Positions 44,280-52,995 of a stretch of DNA of 64,000 nt are shown piece by piece. Location of the stretch: assembly GCF_009711975.1 (NCBI RefSeq), contig NZ_VIKW01000001.1, positions 230,824-294,823 of the forward strand, given 5' to 3'. A program made the translations under genes and the position numbers. This DNA is from Anabaena sp. UHCC 0204. Lineage in GTDB: Bacteria > Cyanobacteriota > Cyanobacteriia > Cyanobacteriales > Nostocaceae. The notes beneath the pieces were generated by a model. It saw only the letters and a program-made list of their open reading frames with translations, did not search any database and had not been told where the DNA came from. How positions within the stretch are numbered: position 1 is the first letter of the stretch; every line of letters starts with the position of its first letter.

Positions 44280-46244
44280 ATGCTGGCTCTTTTTGCAAAT
44301 TTCCGAGATGAATTCGCTGCTGGTGCGTCAAAAGCGATCGCCAATTGGTGGTCCGAGTTCACCCTACAGACCAAACTCCTAGCCGTTGCTACCTTGATGG
44401 TTTCCTTGGTGATGAGTGGTCTGACTTTCTGGGCTATCAATACCATTCAGCAAGATGCCCGTCTCAATGACACTCGCTTTGGTCGTGATTTAGGATTGTT
44501 ACTAGCTGCTAATGTGGCCCCCTTGATTGCCGATCACAATCTGACTGAAGTTGCTCAATTTTCCCAACGCTTTTACAGCAGCACATCTAGTGTGCGTTAC
44601 ATACTTTACGCTGATGAAACTGGGCAAATCTTTTTTGGTATCCCTTTTTGGGAAGCAGAGGTGGAAAACTCCCTCACTATTAAGCGCCGCATCCAACTAC
44701 CAGAAGATTACCCTGGTAATGAAGATCAGCCAATGGTTAGGCAACACATGACCCCAGATGGGGCAGTTACCGATGTATTTGTTCCCTTAATAGTCAATAA
44801 AAAATATTTAGGTGTTTTAGCGGTTGGTATTAATCCCAACCAAACCGCAGTTATATCTACTAATTTCACCCGTGATGTGACGATCGCTGTCTTTATCACA
44901 ATTTGGGTTATGGTGATTTTAGCCGGAGTAATTAATGCTTTAACTATTACTAAACCCATTAAAGAATTGTTAGTAGGTGTCAAACAAATTGCTGCCGGTA
45001 ATTTTAAGCAACGGATAGATATACCTCTAGGTGGTGAACTAGGAGAACTAATTCTCAGCTTTAATGAAATGGCAGAACGTCTAGAACGTTATGAAGAACA
45101 AAATATTGAAGAATTAACCGCCGAAAAAGCTAAATTAGAAACCTTAGTTTCCACTATTGCTGATGGTGCAGTCTTGATTGATAATAATATGCAAGTAATA
45201 TTAGTCAATCCCACAGCCAGACGCATTTTTGGTTGGGAAGGAGTTGATGTTGTGGGTGGTAACATCTTGCACCATTTACCCCAAAGTGTACAAATGGAAA
45301 TCTCCCGCACTTTATATGAAATGGCCGCAGGTGAAAGTGAAAGTGCCGAGTTTCGTCTCCCACTTAAACAACCCACTCAACGGACAATTCGCATCCTTTT
45401 AACCACTGTCTTAAATCTACAACGGGAAAGTATTAAAGGCATAGCTATTACTGTCCAAGATATTACTCGTGAAGTCGAACTAAATGAAGCAAAAAGTCAA
45501 TTTATCAGCAATATTTCTCACGAATTACGCACACCATTATTTAATATTAAAACCTATATTGAAACCTTACATGATTATGGTGAAGATTTAGATATTGAAG
45601 AACGCCAGGAATTTCTGCAAACAGTCAATCATGAAACTGATCGACTTACCCGTTTAGTTAATGACGTTCTGGATTTATCAAAATTAGAATCTGGTCGGAC
45701 TTACAGTTTTGATAAAGTAGATTTACCACAAGCAATAGAACAAACATTACGCACCTATCAGCTTAATGCTAAAGACAAAGGTATTGAACTATTACAGGAA
45801 CTTACTCCGAACTTACCTTTAGTTTTAGGAAATTATGATTTATTACTGCAAGTGTTTGGTAATTTAATTGGTAATGCTCTCAAATTCACTCCAGCCGGTG
45901 GTAAGGTTGTGATCCGTGCTTATCAACTAGATTTTAATTCTCGTCATGAAGCAGGTAAAGTGAGAATTGAAATTAGTGATACGGGAATTGGCATTGCCAC
46001 AGAAGATCAACAAGCAATTTTTGACCGCTTCTTTCGAGTAGAAAATAGAGTTCATACTCTCGAAGGAACGGGTCTAGGTTTATCAATTGTCAGAAACATC
46101 ATTGATAGACATCACAGCCAAGTTAATTTGGTGAGTGAGGTTGGTATTGGTACTACTTTTTGGTTTGATTTGGAGTTATTTGAGGAAGAAATTTTAGCAA
46201 AGGTGGAAACCATACCAGAAAATCTAGAGGTGAAGACAGTTTGA
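44280..46244 (+). CDS. nblS: Sensor histidine kinase NblS (Hik33/DspA/Ycf26)
   Basis: 654 residues, very close to the expected NblS length. Order: N-terminal membrane span (LLAVATLMVSLVMSGLTFWA), periplasmic sensor loop, second span (VTIAVFITIWVMVILAGVIN), HAMP (ITKPIKELLVGVKQIAAGNF), PAS (LIDNNMQVILVNPTARRIFG), HisKA with phospho-acceptor H about 414 (FISNISHELRTPLFNIKTYI) and HATPase (NLIGNALKFTPAGG; DTGIGIATEDQQAIFDRFFR; GTGLGLSIVRNII). NblS/Hik33 controls high-light, cold and nutrient-stress genes together with RpaB-type regulators. The sequence N-terminal region is typical of this orthologous group. Confidence 0.92.
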   Translation: MLALFANFRDEFAAGASKAIANWWSEFTLQTKLLAVATLMVSLVMSGLTFWAINTIQQDARLNDTRFGRDLGLLLAANVAPLIADHNLTEVAQFSQRFYSSTSSVRYILYADETGQIFFGIPFWEAEVENSLTIKRRIQLPEDYPGNEDQPMVRQHMTPDGAVTDVFVPLIVNKKYLGVLAVGINPNQTAVISTNFTRDVTIAVFITIWVMVILAGVINALTITKPIKELLVGVKQIAAGNFKQRIDIPLGGELGELILSFNEMAERLERYEEQNIEELTAEKAKLETLVSTIADGAVLIDNNMQVILVNPTARRIFGWEGVDVVGGNILHHLPQSVQMEISRTLYEMAAGESESAEFRLPLKQPTQRTIRILLTTVLNLQRESIKGIAITVQDITREVELNEAKSQFISNISHELRTPLFNIKTYIETLHDYGEDLDIEERQEFLQTVNHETDRLTRLVNDVLDLSKLESGRTYSFDKVDLPQAIEQTLRTYQLNAKDKGIELLQELTPNLPLVLGNYDLLLQVFGNLIGNALKFTPAGGKVVIRAYQLDFNSRHEAGKVRIEISDTGIGIATEDQQAIFDRFFRVENRVHTLEGTGLGLSIVRNIIDRHHSQVNLVSEVGIGTTFWFDLELFEEEILAKVETIPENLEVKTV

Positions 46245-46360
46245 GAGGATGTTTGAACAGTTTTGAATCCACGAGGGTGGGTTTTGTCTGTGTAGCCGCG
46301 TTCACGTAGTGTGCCGTAGGTATCTTTCTAATCGCTTTTCTAACTTTCCTGTTCTTTACC

Positions 46361-46732
46361 TCAAGAATTAAACAAGGTTATTAATAAACAAACTAATAGC
46401 AAAGCTAGTATTAATAATAAAGTCTGATTGCGTTTTATCCAATTATTAACCTTTGTATTCAGACTCTGATTAAAACTTTGTGTTTGCAATTCTAATTTGC
46501 TTTCTTCTATATTTTGATAGAGAGTACAGTCCTTCGCATAGGGACGCTGGGGAAAGTTACAGGTATTATCAAAGTGATAGTTACAACTGTCGCATAAATT
46601 ATCATTTCCTTGAGCGCGGTGCAAGGGAATGCCAGGATGCCCGTAAGCTTTCAGCAATAATTGACACTTTGGACAAGTAATTACTTGACTATCAATGAGT
46701 TGACGACAACGAGGACAATGTACAGTAGCCAC
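46361..46732 (-). CDS. Small zinc-ribbon membrane-anchored protein
   Basis: 123 residues. N-terminal double CxxC ribbon (CPRCRQLIDSQVITCPKC) and a second Cys cluster (NLCDSCNYHFDNTCNFPQ; YAKDCTLYQ), then a C-terminal membrane anchor (LLLILALLLVCLLITLF). No family name recognised. Convergent with nblS and divergent from the next gene. Confidence 0.65.
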   Translation of the reverse strand: MATVHCPRCRQLIDSQVITCPKCQLLLKAYGHPGIPLHRAQGNDNLCDSCNYHFDNTCNFPQRPYAKDCTLYQNIEESKLELQTQSFNQSLNTKVNNWIKRNQTLLLILALLLVCLLITLFNS

Positions 46733-46856
46733 AACATCACAAGAATAAATGGGTAAACATTTTAATTTTAGCTAAGAAATTGGAGATTTTGATCTTTTAT
46801 TGCTACTTCCAGACTTATACTATAAGAGTGATGGCTTAATTGGAGTTCATAATATA

Positions 46857-47420
46857 ATGCCTAAAAAAAATCTCTCTAATTTAATACAAGAAGAAGCACA
46901 AAAATTTACCCCTCTTCAAGGTGAATCGGTAATTGAAGTTTCAGCAGAAGCAGTTCTAGAGATACCAGTTCCCACAACAACTACTGCTGCTGCTACTTCC
47001 ATCAATAATCATCAGCTAGAATTGGCAGCAAATATTCAGGAATTGCAACAAACTGTTGGTAAATTAACACAAAAAGAATCTAATCTCAAAAAGCAAATTA
47101 GTGATTTACAAATAGTTGTCTCTGAAAAGGAAGCATTAGTAGAACGCTTAACTAAGGAACTTTCTGAAACTAAACAAACAGCATTACAACTAGCAGATTC
47201 TAATTCTCAGTTGCTAGAAGAACTCAAGGCTTTTAAACAACCTCATCAACAAGTCAGTCAACAATCTCATCAACAATCTAGTAAACAACCTAGTTCACAA
47301 GCTAGTCAGATTTCTAAATCTATTCAGTACAAAAAATCCCATAGATCAATAGAACGACTTCAGGAGAAACCAAGTCAAGACAGTGAGGATTTTTCTGCTA
47401 ATACTTGGTTATATGATTGA
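46857..47420 (+). CDS. Coiled-coil protein of unknown function
   Basis: 187 residues from ATG 46857, with GGAG 11 bases upstream; the frame opens at a TTG at 46800. Central heptad coiled coil (LELAANIQELQQTVGKLTQK to about 125), then a Gln/Ser-rich tail (QQVSQQSHQQSSKQPSS). No signal or membrane segment. Not recognised. A terminator-like hairpin follows. Confidence 0.6.
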   Translation: MPKKNLSNLIQEEAQKFTPLQGESVIEVSAEAVLEIPVPTTTTAAATSINNHQLELAANIQELQQTVGKLTQKESNLKKQISDLQIVVSEKEALVERLTKELSETKQTALQLADSNSQLLEELKAFKQPHQQVSQQSHQQSSKQPSSQASQISKSIQYKKSHRSIERLQEKPSQDSEDFSANTWLYD

Positions 47421-47442
47421 TTGGTGAAAATGATTTCTTTAG

Positions 47443-47474
47443 ATCCCCAGCTTTTTGAAGAAGTCGGGGATTTT
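47443..47474 (+). terminator. Terminator-like hairpin
   Basis: ATCCCCAGCTT (from 47443) pairs with AAGTCGGGGAT (to 47471), 9 of 11 bases, followed by TTTTGTT. It lies between convergent genes, so it may serve both. Confidence 0.6.
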
Positions 47475-47489
47475 GTTAATTAAAGGAGC

Positions 47490-48398
47490 TTAATTGCGAA
47501 ATTCTAATATATGTTGGGCGACAATTTGGGGTTGTTCTAAATGGGGAATATGACCACAATCTTTAATCCAAATTAGCTTACTTTTGGGAATGGCTTTAGC
47601 AAACTTTGGAGCATCCCCAGTTCCCAAAATTTTATCACTATCGCCCCATAAAATTAAAGTTGGTTGCTCAATTTTGGCAAGTTGCGGAAATTTAAAAGCA
47701 CTATAACCACCACTTTTGGTAAAAGCAATTAACGCTTGAGTCCAATTAGGCATTTGTAGGTGTAGTTCTCCGCAGCATAAAGCATCTTGGGAGATCAAAT
47801 TGGGGTTTTTATATGCAGTTCGACAAATGCGATCGCGCACTTTCGGATTTCGCAAAAATTCTGTCGCCCAATAATCCAAAGGCGGAAATATATATTTACT
47901 TAATGGGGAATTACCTTTCAACCCTGCACTATCCATTAATACCAGTTGCTTTACCGCTTCTGGATAAGTAAGGGTAAAATCTATAGCCGCAGCACCACCC
48001 ATGGAAGCACCAACCAAAATCACAGGTTGATTAATCAGGTTTTGCCAAAAAGAGTAAAGATGAGCCTTAATTGCTTGAGAACTGTAAGCAATCCCCGGTA
48101 ATCTATCTGTAAAGCCAAATCCCAATAAATCTACTGCCCAAACTTCATTTTTTTCAGCAAGTAACGGTAAAAGTCGCCGATATTCTAGTACCGAACTATC
48201 AAAACCGTGAATTAATAAAATCGGTGTACCACCCTGTCCTTGATGGACATAAGTAGTATTAACTAGTTCCTTGGCAGCATCATTACTAATGCCTTTAGCT
48301 ACTAAGGGTATCGCCTGACTTTGGATATTTTGAGCCAAAGCGATCGATGTTGGTTCTGTCAATTGCCCAACTGCGGCAGGAAGAAAACTTAAAAACAT
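47490..48398 (-). CDS. Alpha/beta-hydrolase fold protein
   Basis: 302 residues. N-terminal hydrophobic stretch, then ILLIHGFDSSVLEYRRLLPL (oxyanion region), the nucleophile elbow LVGASMGGAAAIDFTLTYP, aspartate block LILWGDSDKILGTGD and catalytic histidine KDCGHIPHLEQPQIVAQHI. Substrate unknown. Close in outline to chloroperoxidase/esterase-like hydrolases. Divergent from ccmK3. Confidence 0.85.
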   Translation of the reverse strand: MFLSFLPAAVGQLTEPTSIALAQNIQSQAIPLVAKGISNDAAKELVNTTYVHQGQGGTPILLIHGFDSSVLEYRRLLPLLAEKNEVWAVDLLGFGFTDRLPGIAYSSQAIKAHLYSFWQNLINQPVILVGASMGGAAAIDFTLTYPEAVKQLVLMDSAGLKGNSPLSKYIFPPLDYWATEFLRNPKVRDRICRTAYKNPNLISQDALCCGELHLQMPNWTQALIAFTKSGGYSAFKFPQLAKIEQPTLILWGDSDKILGTGDAPKFAKAIPKSKLIWIKDCGHIPHLEQPQIVAQHILEFRN

Positions 48399-48540
48399 AA
48401 CCCTCAGTTTACATCACGGCGTATCATCTCAAGCAATGGCCAAAGACTAATTGCAAAAGAAAATTTCCTCAAAATTTAAAATAGGTACAAAATCCTCGTA
48501 AAATAAATATCACTCATCCCTAACGTAGGAGATTCAAGCC

Positions 48541-48852
48541 ATGCCAATGGCAGTTGGCGCAATTGAAACATTAGGTTTTCCCGCTGTTCTAGCATCAGCC
48601 GACGCAATGGTTAAAGCCGCTGGCGTTACCATTGTCTATTACGGTATCGCTGAAAGTGGCCGCTTGATAGTTGCTGTCAGAGGACACGTTTCGGAAGTGC
48701 AAACAGCCGTAGCCGCTGGAATAGCTGCGGGAGAGGAAGTTTTTGGTGGTGAGGTTGTTACCCACTACATTATTCCCAATCCCCCGGAAAATGTGGAAAC
48801 TATCTTACCTATCCACTTCACCGCCAAGTCCGAACCTTTCCGTATTTTCTAA
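48541..48852 (+). CDS. ccmK3: Carboxysome shell protein CcmK3
   Basis: 103 residues, a single BMC domain (MPMAVGAIETLGFPAVLASA; VKAAGVTIVYYGIAESGRLI; VAVRGHVSEVQTAVAAGIAA). It differs from CcmK1/K2 in the pore-lining region and short tail, as in known CcmK3. CcmK3 and CcmK4 form mixed hexamers and tune shell permeability. The satellite pair, away from the main ccm operon, is usual in beta-cyanobacteria. A good Shine-Dalgarno (TAGGAGATTC) precedes the ATG. Confidence 0.88.
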   Translation: MPMAVGAIETLGFPAVLASADAMVKAAGVTIVYYGIAESGRLIVAVRGHVSEVQTAVAAGIAAGEEVFGGEVVTHYIIPNPPENVETILPIHFTAKSEPFRIF

Positions 48853-48944
48853 TGTAAGTTCGCTATCAAAAATTGAAGCCTCGCTTCATAAACATAATTT
48901 GTAGCAACCTATAACTTTTTATATTCATAACCAGGAGATTAAAA

Positions 48945-49292
48945 ATGTCACTACAGGCTGTCGGATCATTAGAAACCAAGGGTTTTCCCGCCGTACTCGC
49001 AGCAGCAGATGCAATGGTAAAAGCCGGTCGAGTTACCCTCGTTGGTTATATCAGAGTTGGTAGCGCCCGCTTTACAGTCAATATTCGTGGTGACGTTTCC
49101 GAAGTCAAAGCCGCTATGGCTGCCGGTGTGGACGCTGTAGAAAAAGTCCATGGTGGTACTCTCGAATCCTGGGTAATTATTGCCCGTCCTCATGAAAACG
49201 TCGAAGCTGTATTACCTATCTCCTACACAGAAGAAGTTCAGCAGTATCGTGAGTCTGTGGAAAATCCCATCATCGGTTCTTCCAGACGCTAA
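48945..49292 (+). CDS. ccmK4: Carboxysome shell protein CcmK4
   Basis: 115 residues, one BMC domain with [40 protein letters not shown] and [20 protein letters not shown], plus a longer polar C-terminal tail ([18 protein letters not shown]). Pairs with the upstream ccmK3 (92-base spacer); likely cotranscribed. Shine-Dalgarno AGGAG at 48930-48935. Confidence 0.88.
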   Translation: MSLQAVGSLETKGFPAVLAAADAMVKAGRVTLVGYIRVGSARFTVNIRGDVSEVKAAMAAGVDAVEKVHGGTLESWVIIARPHENVEAVLPISYTEEVQQYRESVENPIIGSSRR

Positions 49293-49921
49293 TTCAACCA
49301 TGGGTAATGGGTAATGGGTCATTGGTAATTGGTAATTGGTGAGAATTAAGATAAATATTCCCTGTTCCCTGTTCCCTGTTCCCTATTCCCTATTCCCAGT
49401 TCCCTAATAATTCCGATCACTTACAGAACACCTAGAAGTTAACTGAAACTCGGTGATCTCCATCACAGTATACTTACGGTCTACTTATAGTATTATCATA
49501 AATAACGAATCAATTAGGAGTTACCACCTTCTACTCAATCTAAATCACCAAATCTAATATTTAAAGACCCCCTTAATTGTCATAAAAATCACCATTCAAA
49601 TTAGACGGAAAGCGCATCGGCTTTTTGAGTTGTAAAAATCAACATAGGGAATTTATATATTGTCTAAATATTGTCAAAATTCGTAAAACTTTAACAAGAG
49701 TTGAAACTTATGACGACCAGATAACGTCTTATGAACATAATCATCTCTGTTACCAAAGGATATTTATCTTAGATAAATTACCAATTTCATCTATTAGTAA
49801 TCATATCAATTGCTAGTTAGAGAAAACGCCAAGTCAGAGGAAATAGGTAATCAGTTTACTAATTACCAATGATCCACAAAAAGAATCAAAGATACATACC
49901 AGTTAACAAATTTACGTCAGA
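49293..49921. other. Long intergenic region with tandem repeats
   Basis: STRR-type direct repeats at 49303-49341 (GGGTAATGGGTAATGG, TTGGTAATTGGTAATTGG) and 49359-49405 (CCCTGTT/CCCTATT). The rest (49410-49921) is AT-rich and probably holds the upstream region of the HetZ-related gene; no convincing ORF. Confidence 0.5.
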
Positions 49922-51109
49922 ATGGCGGTTGTGATGCAAACTTTACAACAGAGTTTCGAGGAGCGCAATCTCGCTATGACACAAGATGGGACAACCTTAG
50001 CCCAATATTGGCAACAGCGACTCGCTACAGAATGTCCAGAACAAAGTCAGGCGACTAGACAAAGTATTCTCACCTGGCTTTTAGGAGTAGATTTAGAAAG
50101 GTTTAATTTACTTAACCCCAAAGAGTTAGAAATTGCTAAACAAGCAATGGAATATCGGTGGCGGATTCTGCATAAACGCTACTTAGGAATGAGCAGAGAA
50201 CGGGCTTATCGTCAACTAATTAGCCGATTGGGCAGTGTAGTGACGATCAGAAACAAAATTCAGACTTGGGTAGCCCTAAGCCGCGATCGCCAACGTAGTG
50301 TTATTGACGTACTGCAAGAAGTCCTCCAAGAACTACTGCAAAGTGATTCCTATATGCAGCAGCAAATGGCGCAAATTGCCAAATTAACACCAGATAAACG
50401 CTTGCGGGATACATTACTATTTGCCAGCATTGAAGAATATTGTTTACGCCCAGTTCGTAATCAACCAATATTAATGTACCGATTTGTTAACTATCTCCGC
50501 CGAATTCAGCGCGGAGGTTTAACACAAGTACCAACAAGCGAATTAGTTAAACTTGTTTCTGAAGAAGTTCTCGCAGAAAACAACGACAATCCAGTTAGTT
50601 TAGTTGATAATCAGGCGATCGCCCAATATCAAGAAACCCAACAACTAGAAGAACAACAAGCTACCCGTCAAATCGTACAACAAGAATTTGAACAATATCT
50701 ACTAGAAAATATTGGACAACAAGCAGTAGATTGGTTACGCTTATATCTCCAAGGCAAATCCCAAGAAGAAATTGCCAAACAACTTAACAAACCCATCAAA
50801 GAAGTATACAGACTGCGTGAAAAACTCAGTTATCATGCCGTGCGAGTCTTTGCTATCAAAGGCCAACCCGAATTAGTTGATAATTGGCTTTCCACATCCT
50901 TACAAGAAAATAATCTAGGGTTAACAGAACCCAAATGGCAACAACTCCAGCAACAATTAACCCCTTTAGCACAACAAATCCTCACCCTCCGCAAAGCCGG
51001 TAACTCCATAGAAGCCACAGCCCAACAGCTACAACTCAAAACCCATCAAGTTATAGGAGAATGGACAAAAGTCTATCTTGCCGCCCAAACCCTCAGAACT
51101 CAAAATTAA
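49922..51109 (+). CDS. HetZ-related DNA-binding-type regulator (tentative)
   Basis: 395 residues. Conserved blocks ILTWLLGVDLERFNLLNPKE, KRYLGMSRERAYRQLISRLG and SIEEYCLRPVRNQPILMYRF VNYLRR resemble proteins annotated as HetZ-related in filamentous cyanobacteria. Residues 265-310 (AVDWLRLYLQGKSQEEIAKQ LNKPIKEVYRLREKL) form a sigma-like helix-turn-helix, and a second HTH-like element is at 350-395. HetZ-family proteins control heterocyst patterning; the present protein is clearly not HetZ itself by N-terminal sequence as I know it. The long upstream spacer suggests complex regulation. Confidence 0.5.
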   Translation: MAVVMQTLQQSFEERNLAMTQDGTTLAQYWQQRLATECPEQSQATRQSILTWLLGVDLERFNLLNPKELEIAKQAMEYRWRILHKRYLGMSRERAYRQLISRLGSVVTIRNKIQTWVALSRDRQRSVIDVLQEVLQELLQSDSYMQQQMAQIAKLTPDKRLRDTLLFASIEEYCLRPVRNQPILMYRFVNYLRRIQRGGLTQVPTSELVKLVSEEVLAENNDNPVSLVDNQAIAQYQETQQLEEQQATRQIVQQEFEQYLLENIGQQAVDWLRLYLQGKSQEEIAKQLNKPIKEVYRLREKLSYHAVRVFAIKGQPELVDNWLSTSLQENNLGLTEPKWQQLQQQLTPLAQQILTLRKAGNSIEATAQQLQLKTHQVIGEWTKVYLAAQTLRTQN

Positions 51110-51504
51110 TTCCCACACTGCACTGTGTACCCTCCATTTATCTGCGAACAGCTACACCAATGCAACAGTAACGCGATAAGTGAAACTATCAAACATTAGA
51201 TGCAGCAGATTGCAAGTTAATAAGGGGCAATTCATCAATTGTCCCGACAGAGAATTTCGGGTAATAGATAATTATTTTTACCAGATGTCAAATCAGTGCA
51301 GAAAACGGCTTTTCTTTTCTGCTAGGATCTCATAGATAGCCAATTGGTAAAAATAAAGTATAAAAAGTAATAGTTTTACCAGTAATCCCCTCAGAGTTTG
51401 CCTAAATAACCCAACTTGCTAGTTATCTAGTTTAGGCTGGTAATTGGGAATTAGTAAATTCTCTTTCATATTCCCTCATTAAAATCATTCCTTATATATA
51501 TTCC
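51110..51504. other. Intergenic region with a degenerate family E palindrome
   Basis: No ORF. Positions about 51223-51248 (AGGGGCAATTCATCAATTGTCCC-like) pair imperfectly and recall the perfect palindrome at 37833. The upstream region of the second Crp/Fnr gene lies here, including a pyrimidine-rich TTTCATATTCCCTC stretch before the ATG. Confidence 0.4.
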
Positions 51505-52188
51505 ATGAAACCAGAAGTTTTTACTGATACCTTTCCCTTATTAAGTACAGCCAGTCCACAAACCATAGAATGGCTGCTAAACGTAGCAACTGAACACGAT
51601 TACCCCTCCGAACGGGCTGTTTTAATGGAAGATTCCTGGGGTAATGCAGTATACTTTATTTTTTCTGGTTGGGTGAAAGTTCGCCGCACCAAAGGGGAAG
51701 ATTCCGTAGCCATAGCAATTTTAGGCTGTGGAGATTTCTTTGGAGAAATGGCCGTTTTAGATGAATCTCCACGTTCAACAGATGTGATATCTCTTTCACC
51801 AGTAAAACTACTGAGTGTTTCTAGGGAGCGTTTTATTCAAATCTTATTTAAAGATCCACAGTTGCATCATAGAATGCTACAAATGATGGTACGACGAGTC
51901 CGCCATATCAATCTCCGCTTGCAAATGCGCTTGTCACCACCAGCAGTCAAACTTGCCCATACCTTAGTTAGTTTAGCTGATAGCTATGGTCAGGAATTGG
52001 ACCAAGGTAAGGAAATTTTTAACATTCCCCTTAAAGATTTAGCAGAAGTCACAGAAATCACCCTTGAAGAAACAACTAAAATCATGGAAAAACTCCATGA
52101 AAAAGAATGGATTAAAATTGATAATCTTAACAACACCATTCATCTCATCAACTATAAACAATTGGTGGCATTAGCTACTAAACTCTGA
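51505..52188 (+). CDS. Second Crp/Fnr-family regulator
   Basis: 227 residues. The effector barrel (VYFIFSGWVKVR; GDFFGEMAVLDESPRSTDVI) is strongly alike the paralogue at 5217, but the C-terminal winged helix is more divergent: AEVTEITLEETTKIMEKLHE replaces the usual (S)RETVSRxLxxL recognition helix, so DNA-contact residues differ. It could bind an unusual site or have reduced DNA binding. It lies 395 bases after the HetZ-related gene on the same strand. Confidence 0.85.
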   Translation: MKPEVFTDTFPLLSTASPQTIEWLLNVATEHDYPSERAVLMEDSWGNAVYFIFSGWVKVRRTKGEDSVAIAILGCGDFFGEMAVLDESPRSTDVISLSPVKLLSVSRERFIQILFKDPQLHHRMLQMMVRRVRHINLRLQMRLSPPAVKLAHTLVSLADSYGQELDQGKEIFNIPLKDLAEVTEITLEETTKIMEKLHEKEWIKIDNLNNTIHLINYKQLVALATKL

Positions 52189-52251
52189 AAAAAGTTGGAG
52201 AAGGTGCAAGCAATAAGCGATGAAACCGTTCATTTATCTACATTTGAGACA

Positions 52252-52392
52252 ATTGATAATTGACAATTGACAATTGATAATTGACAACGCTTAATAATCC
52301 AGATTCAAGACTATTCTGATCTCCTTCTATTCTTCCTTCTTCCCTGTCACCTGTCACCTGTCACCTTCTTCCCTGTCACCTTCAAATTCACT
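52252..52392. repeat. STRR heptamers and CCTGTCA repeats
   Basis: AATTGACAATTGACAATTGA heptamers at 52252-52287 and CCCTGTCACCTGTCACC repeats at 52341-52380. The second block forms part of the 3' end of the acetyltransferase gene on the minus strand. Confidence 0.75.
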
Positions 52393-52878
52393 CACACGCA
52401 AACCCAAAATCATTAAATCCCTTTCCACTCCATCCAAATCTGCAATTTTCGGTAAATTTCCCCAAGCTTGAAAACCAAACCAGGCAAATAACTTTAAACT
52501 GGGTTGATTATGAGCAAAAATAAAACTCACTAAAGTCTTTAAACCTAAATTTGGACTTTCGCTAATTGCTTTTTCTAAAAGTTGTTTTCCCAAACCACGT
52601 CCTTGAAAATTTGGGGAAATATAAATACTAATTTCCGCTGTAGAATAGTAAGCTGGCCGACCATAGAATGATTGAAAACTCAACCATCCAGCAATTACAC
52701 CCTCCATTTCAATTACCCACAAAGGACGCTGTGAGGGGACTCGTCCTTTAAACCAAGCCAAACGACTGTCCACAGATACCGGTTCTAAATCAGCGGTAGC
52801 CATGCGGCTAGGAACAGCAGCGTTGTAAATGGCAACAATAGTGGGTAAGTCGGTTTCTGTGGCATGGCGGATAATCAT
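52354..52878 (-). CDS. GNAT acetyltransferase (phosphinothricin-type)
   Basis: 174 residues. MIIRHATETDLPTIVAIYNA, SVDSRLAWFKGRVPSQRPLW, the acetyl-CoA loop ISPNFQGRGLGKQLLEKAIS and KLFAWFGFQAWGNLPKIADL are typical of the PAT/Bar branch of GNAT enzymes, which N-acetylate small amino compounds. The last residues (SEFEGDREEGDR) are encoded by the GGTGACAGG repeat, so the original stop was probably lost and the tail extended by repeat sequence. Divergent from the beta-lactamase gene. Confidence 0.88.
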   Translation of the reverse strand: MIIRHATETDLPTIVAIYNAAVPSRMATADLEPVSVDSRLAWFKGRVPSQRPLWVIEMEGVIAGWLSFQSFYGRPAYYSTAEISIYISPNFQGRGLGKQLLEKAISESPNLGLKTLVSFIFAHNQPSLKLFAWFGFQAWGNLPKIADLDGVERDLMILGLRVSEFEGDREEGDR

Positions 52879-52995
52879 TGCTGCTATCTGGGAGAAATTG
52901 GTGTTAAAATCTTCACAAATGATACACTGTCCGTAGAAAAATTATTTTAAATGGAGAAAAAAATATTGTTTCGTATCAGGCGATCGCCTTTGATT

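Noticed and set aside
49625-49816. 63-codon frame in the ccmK4 to HetZ-related spacer
   Set aside because: Composition is not protein-like, no ribosome-binding site, and the start is arbitrary.
49922-51109. Calling this gene hetZ
   Set aside because: The N-terminal sequence differs from HetZ as I know it and patU does not follow; only a HetZ-related label is justified.
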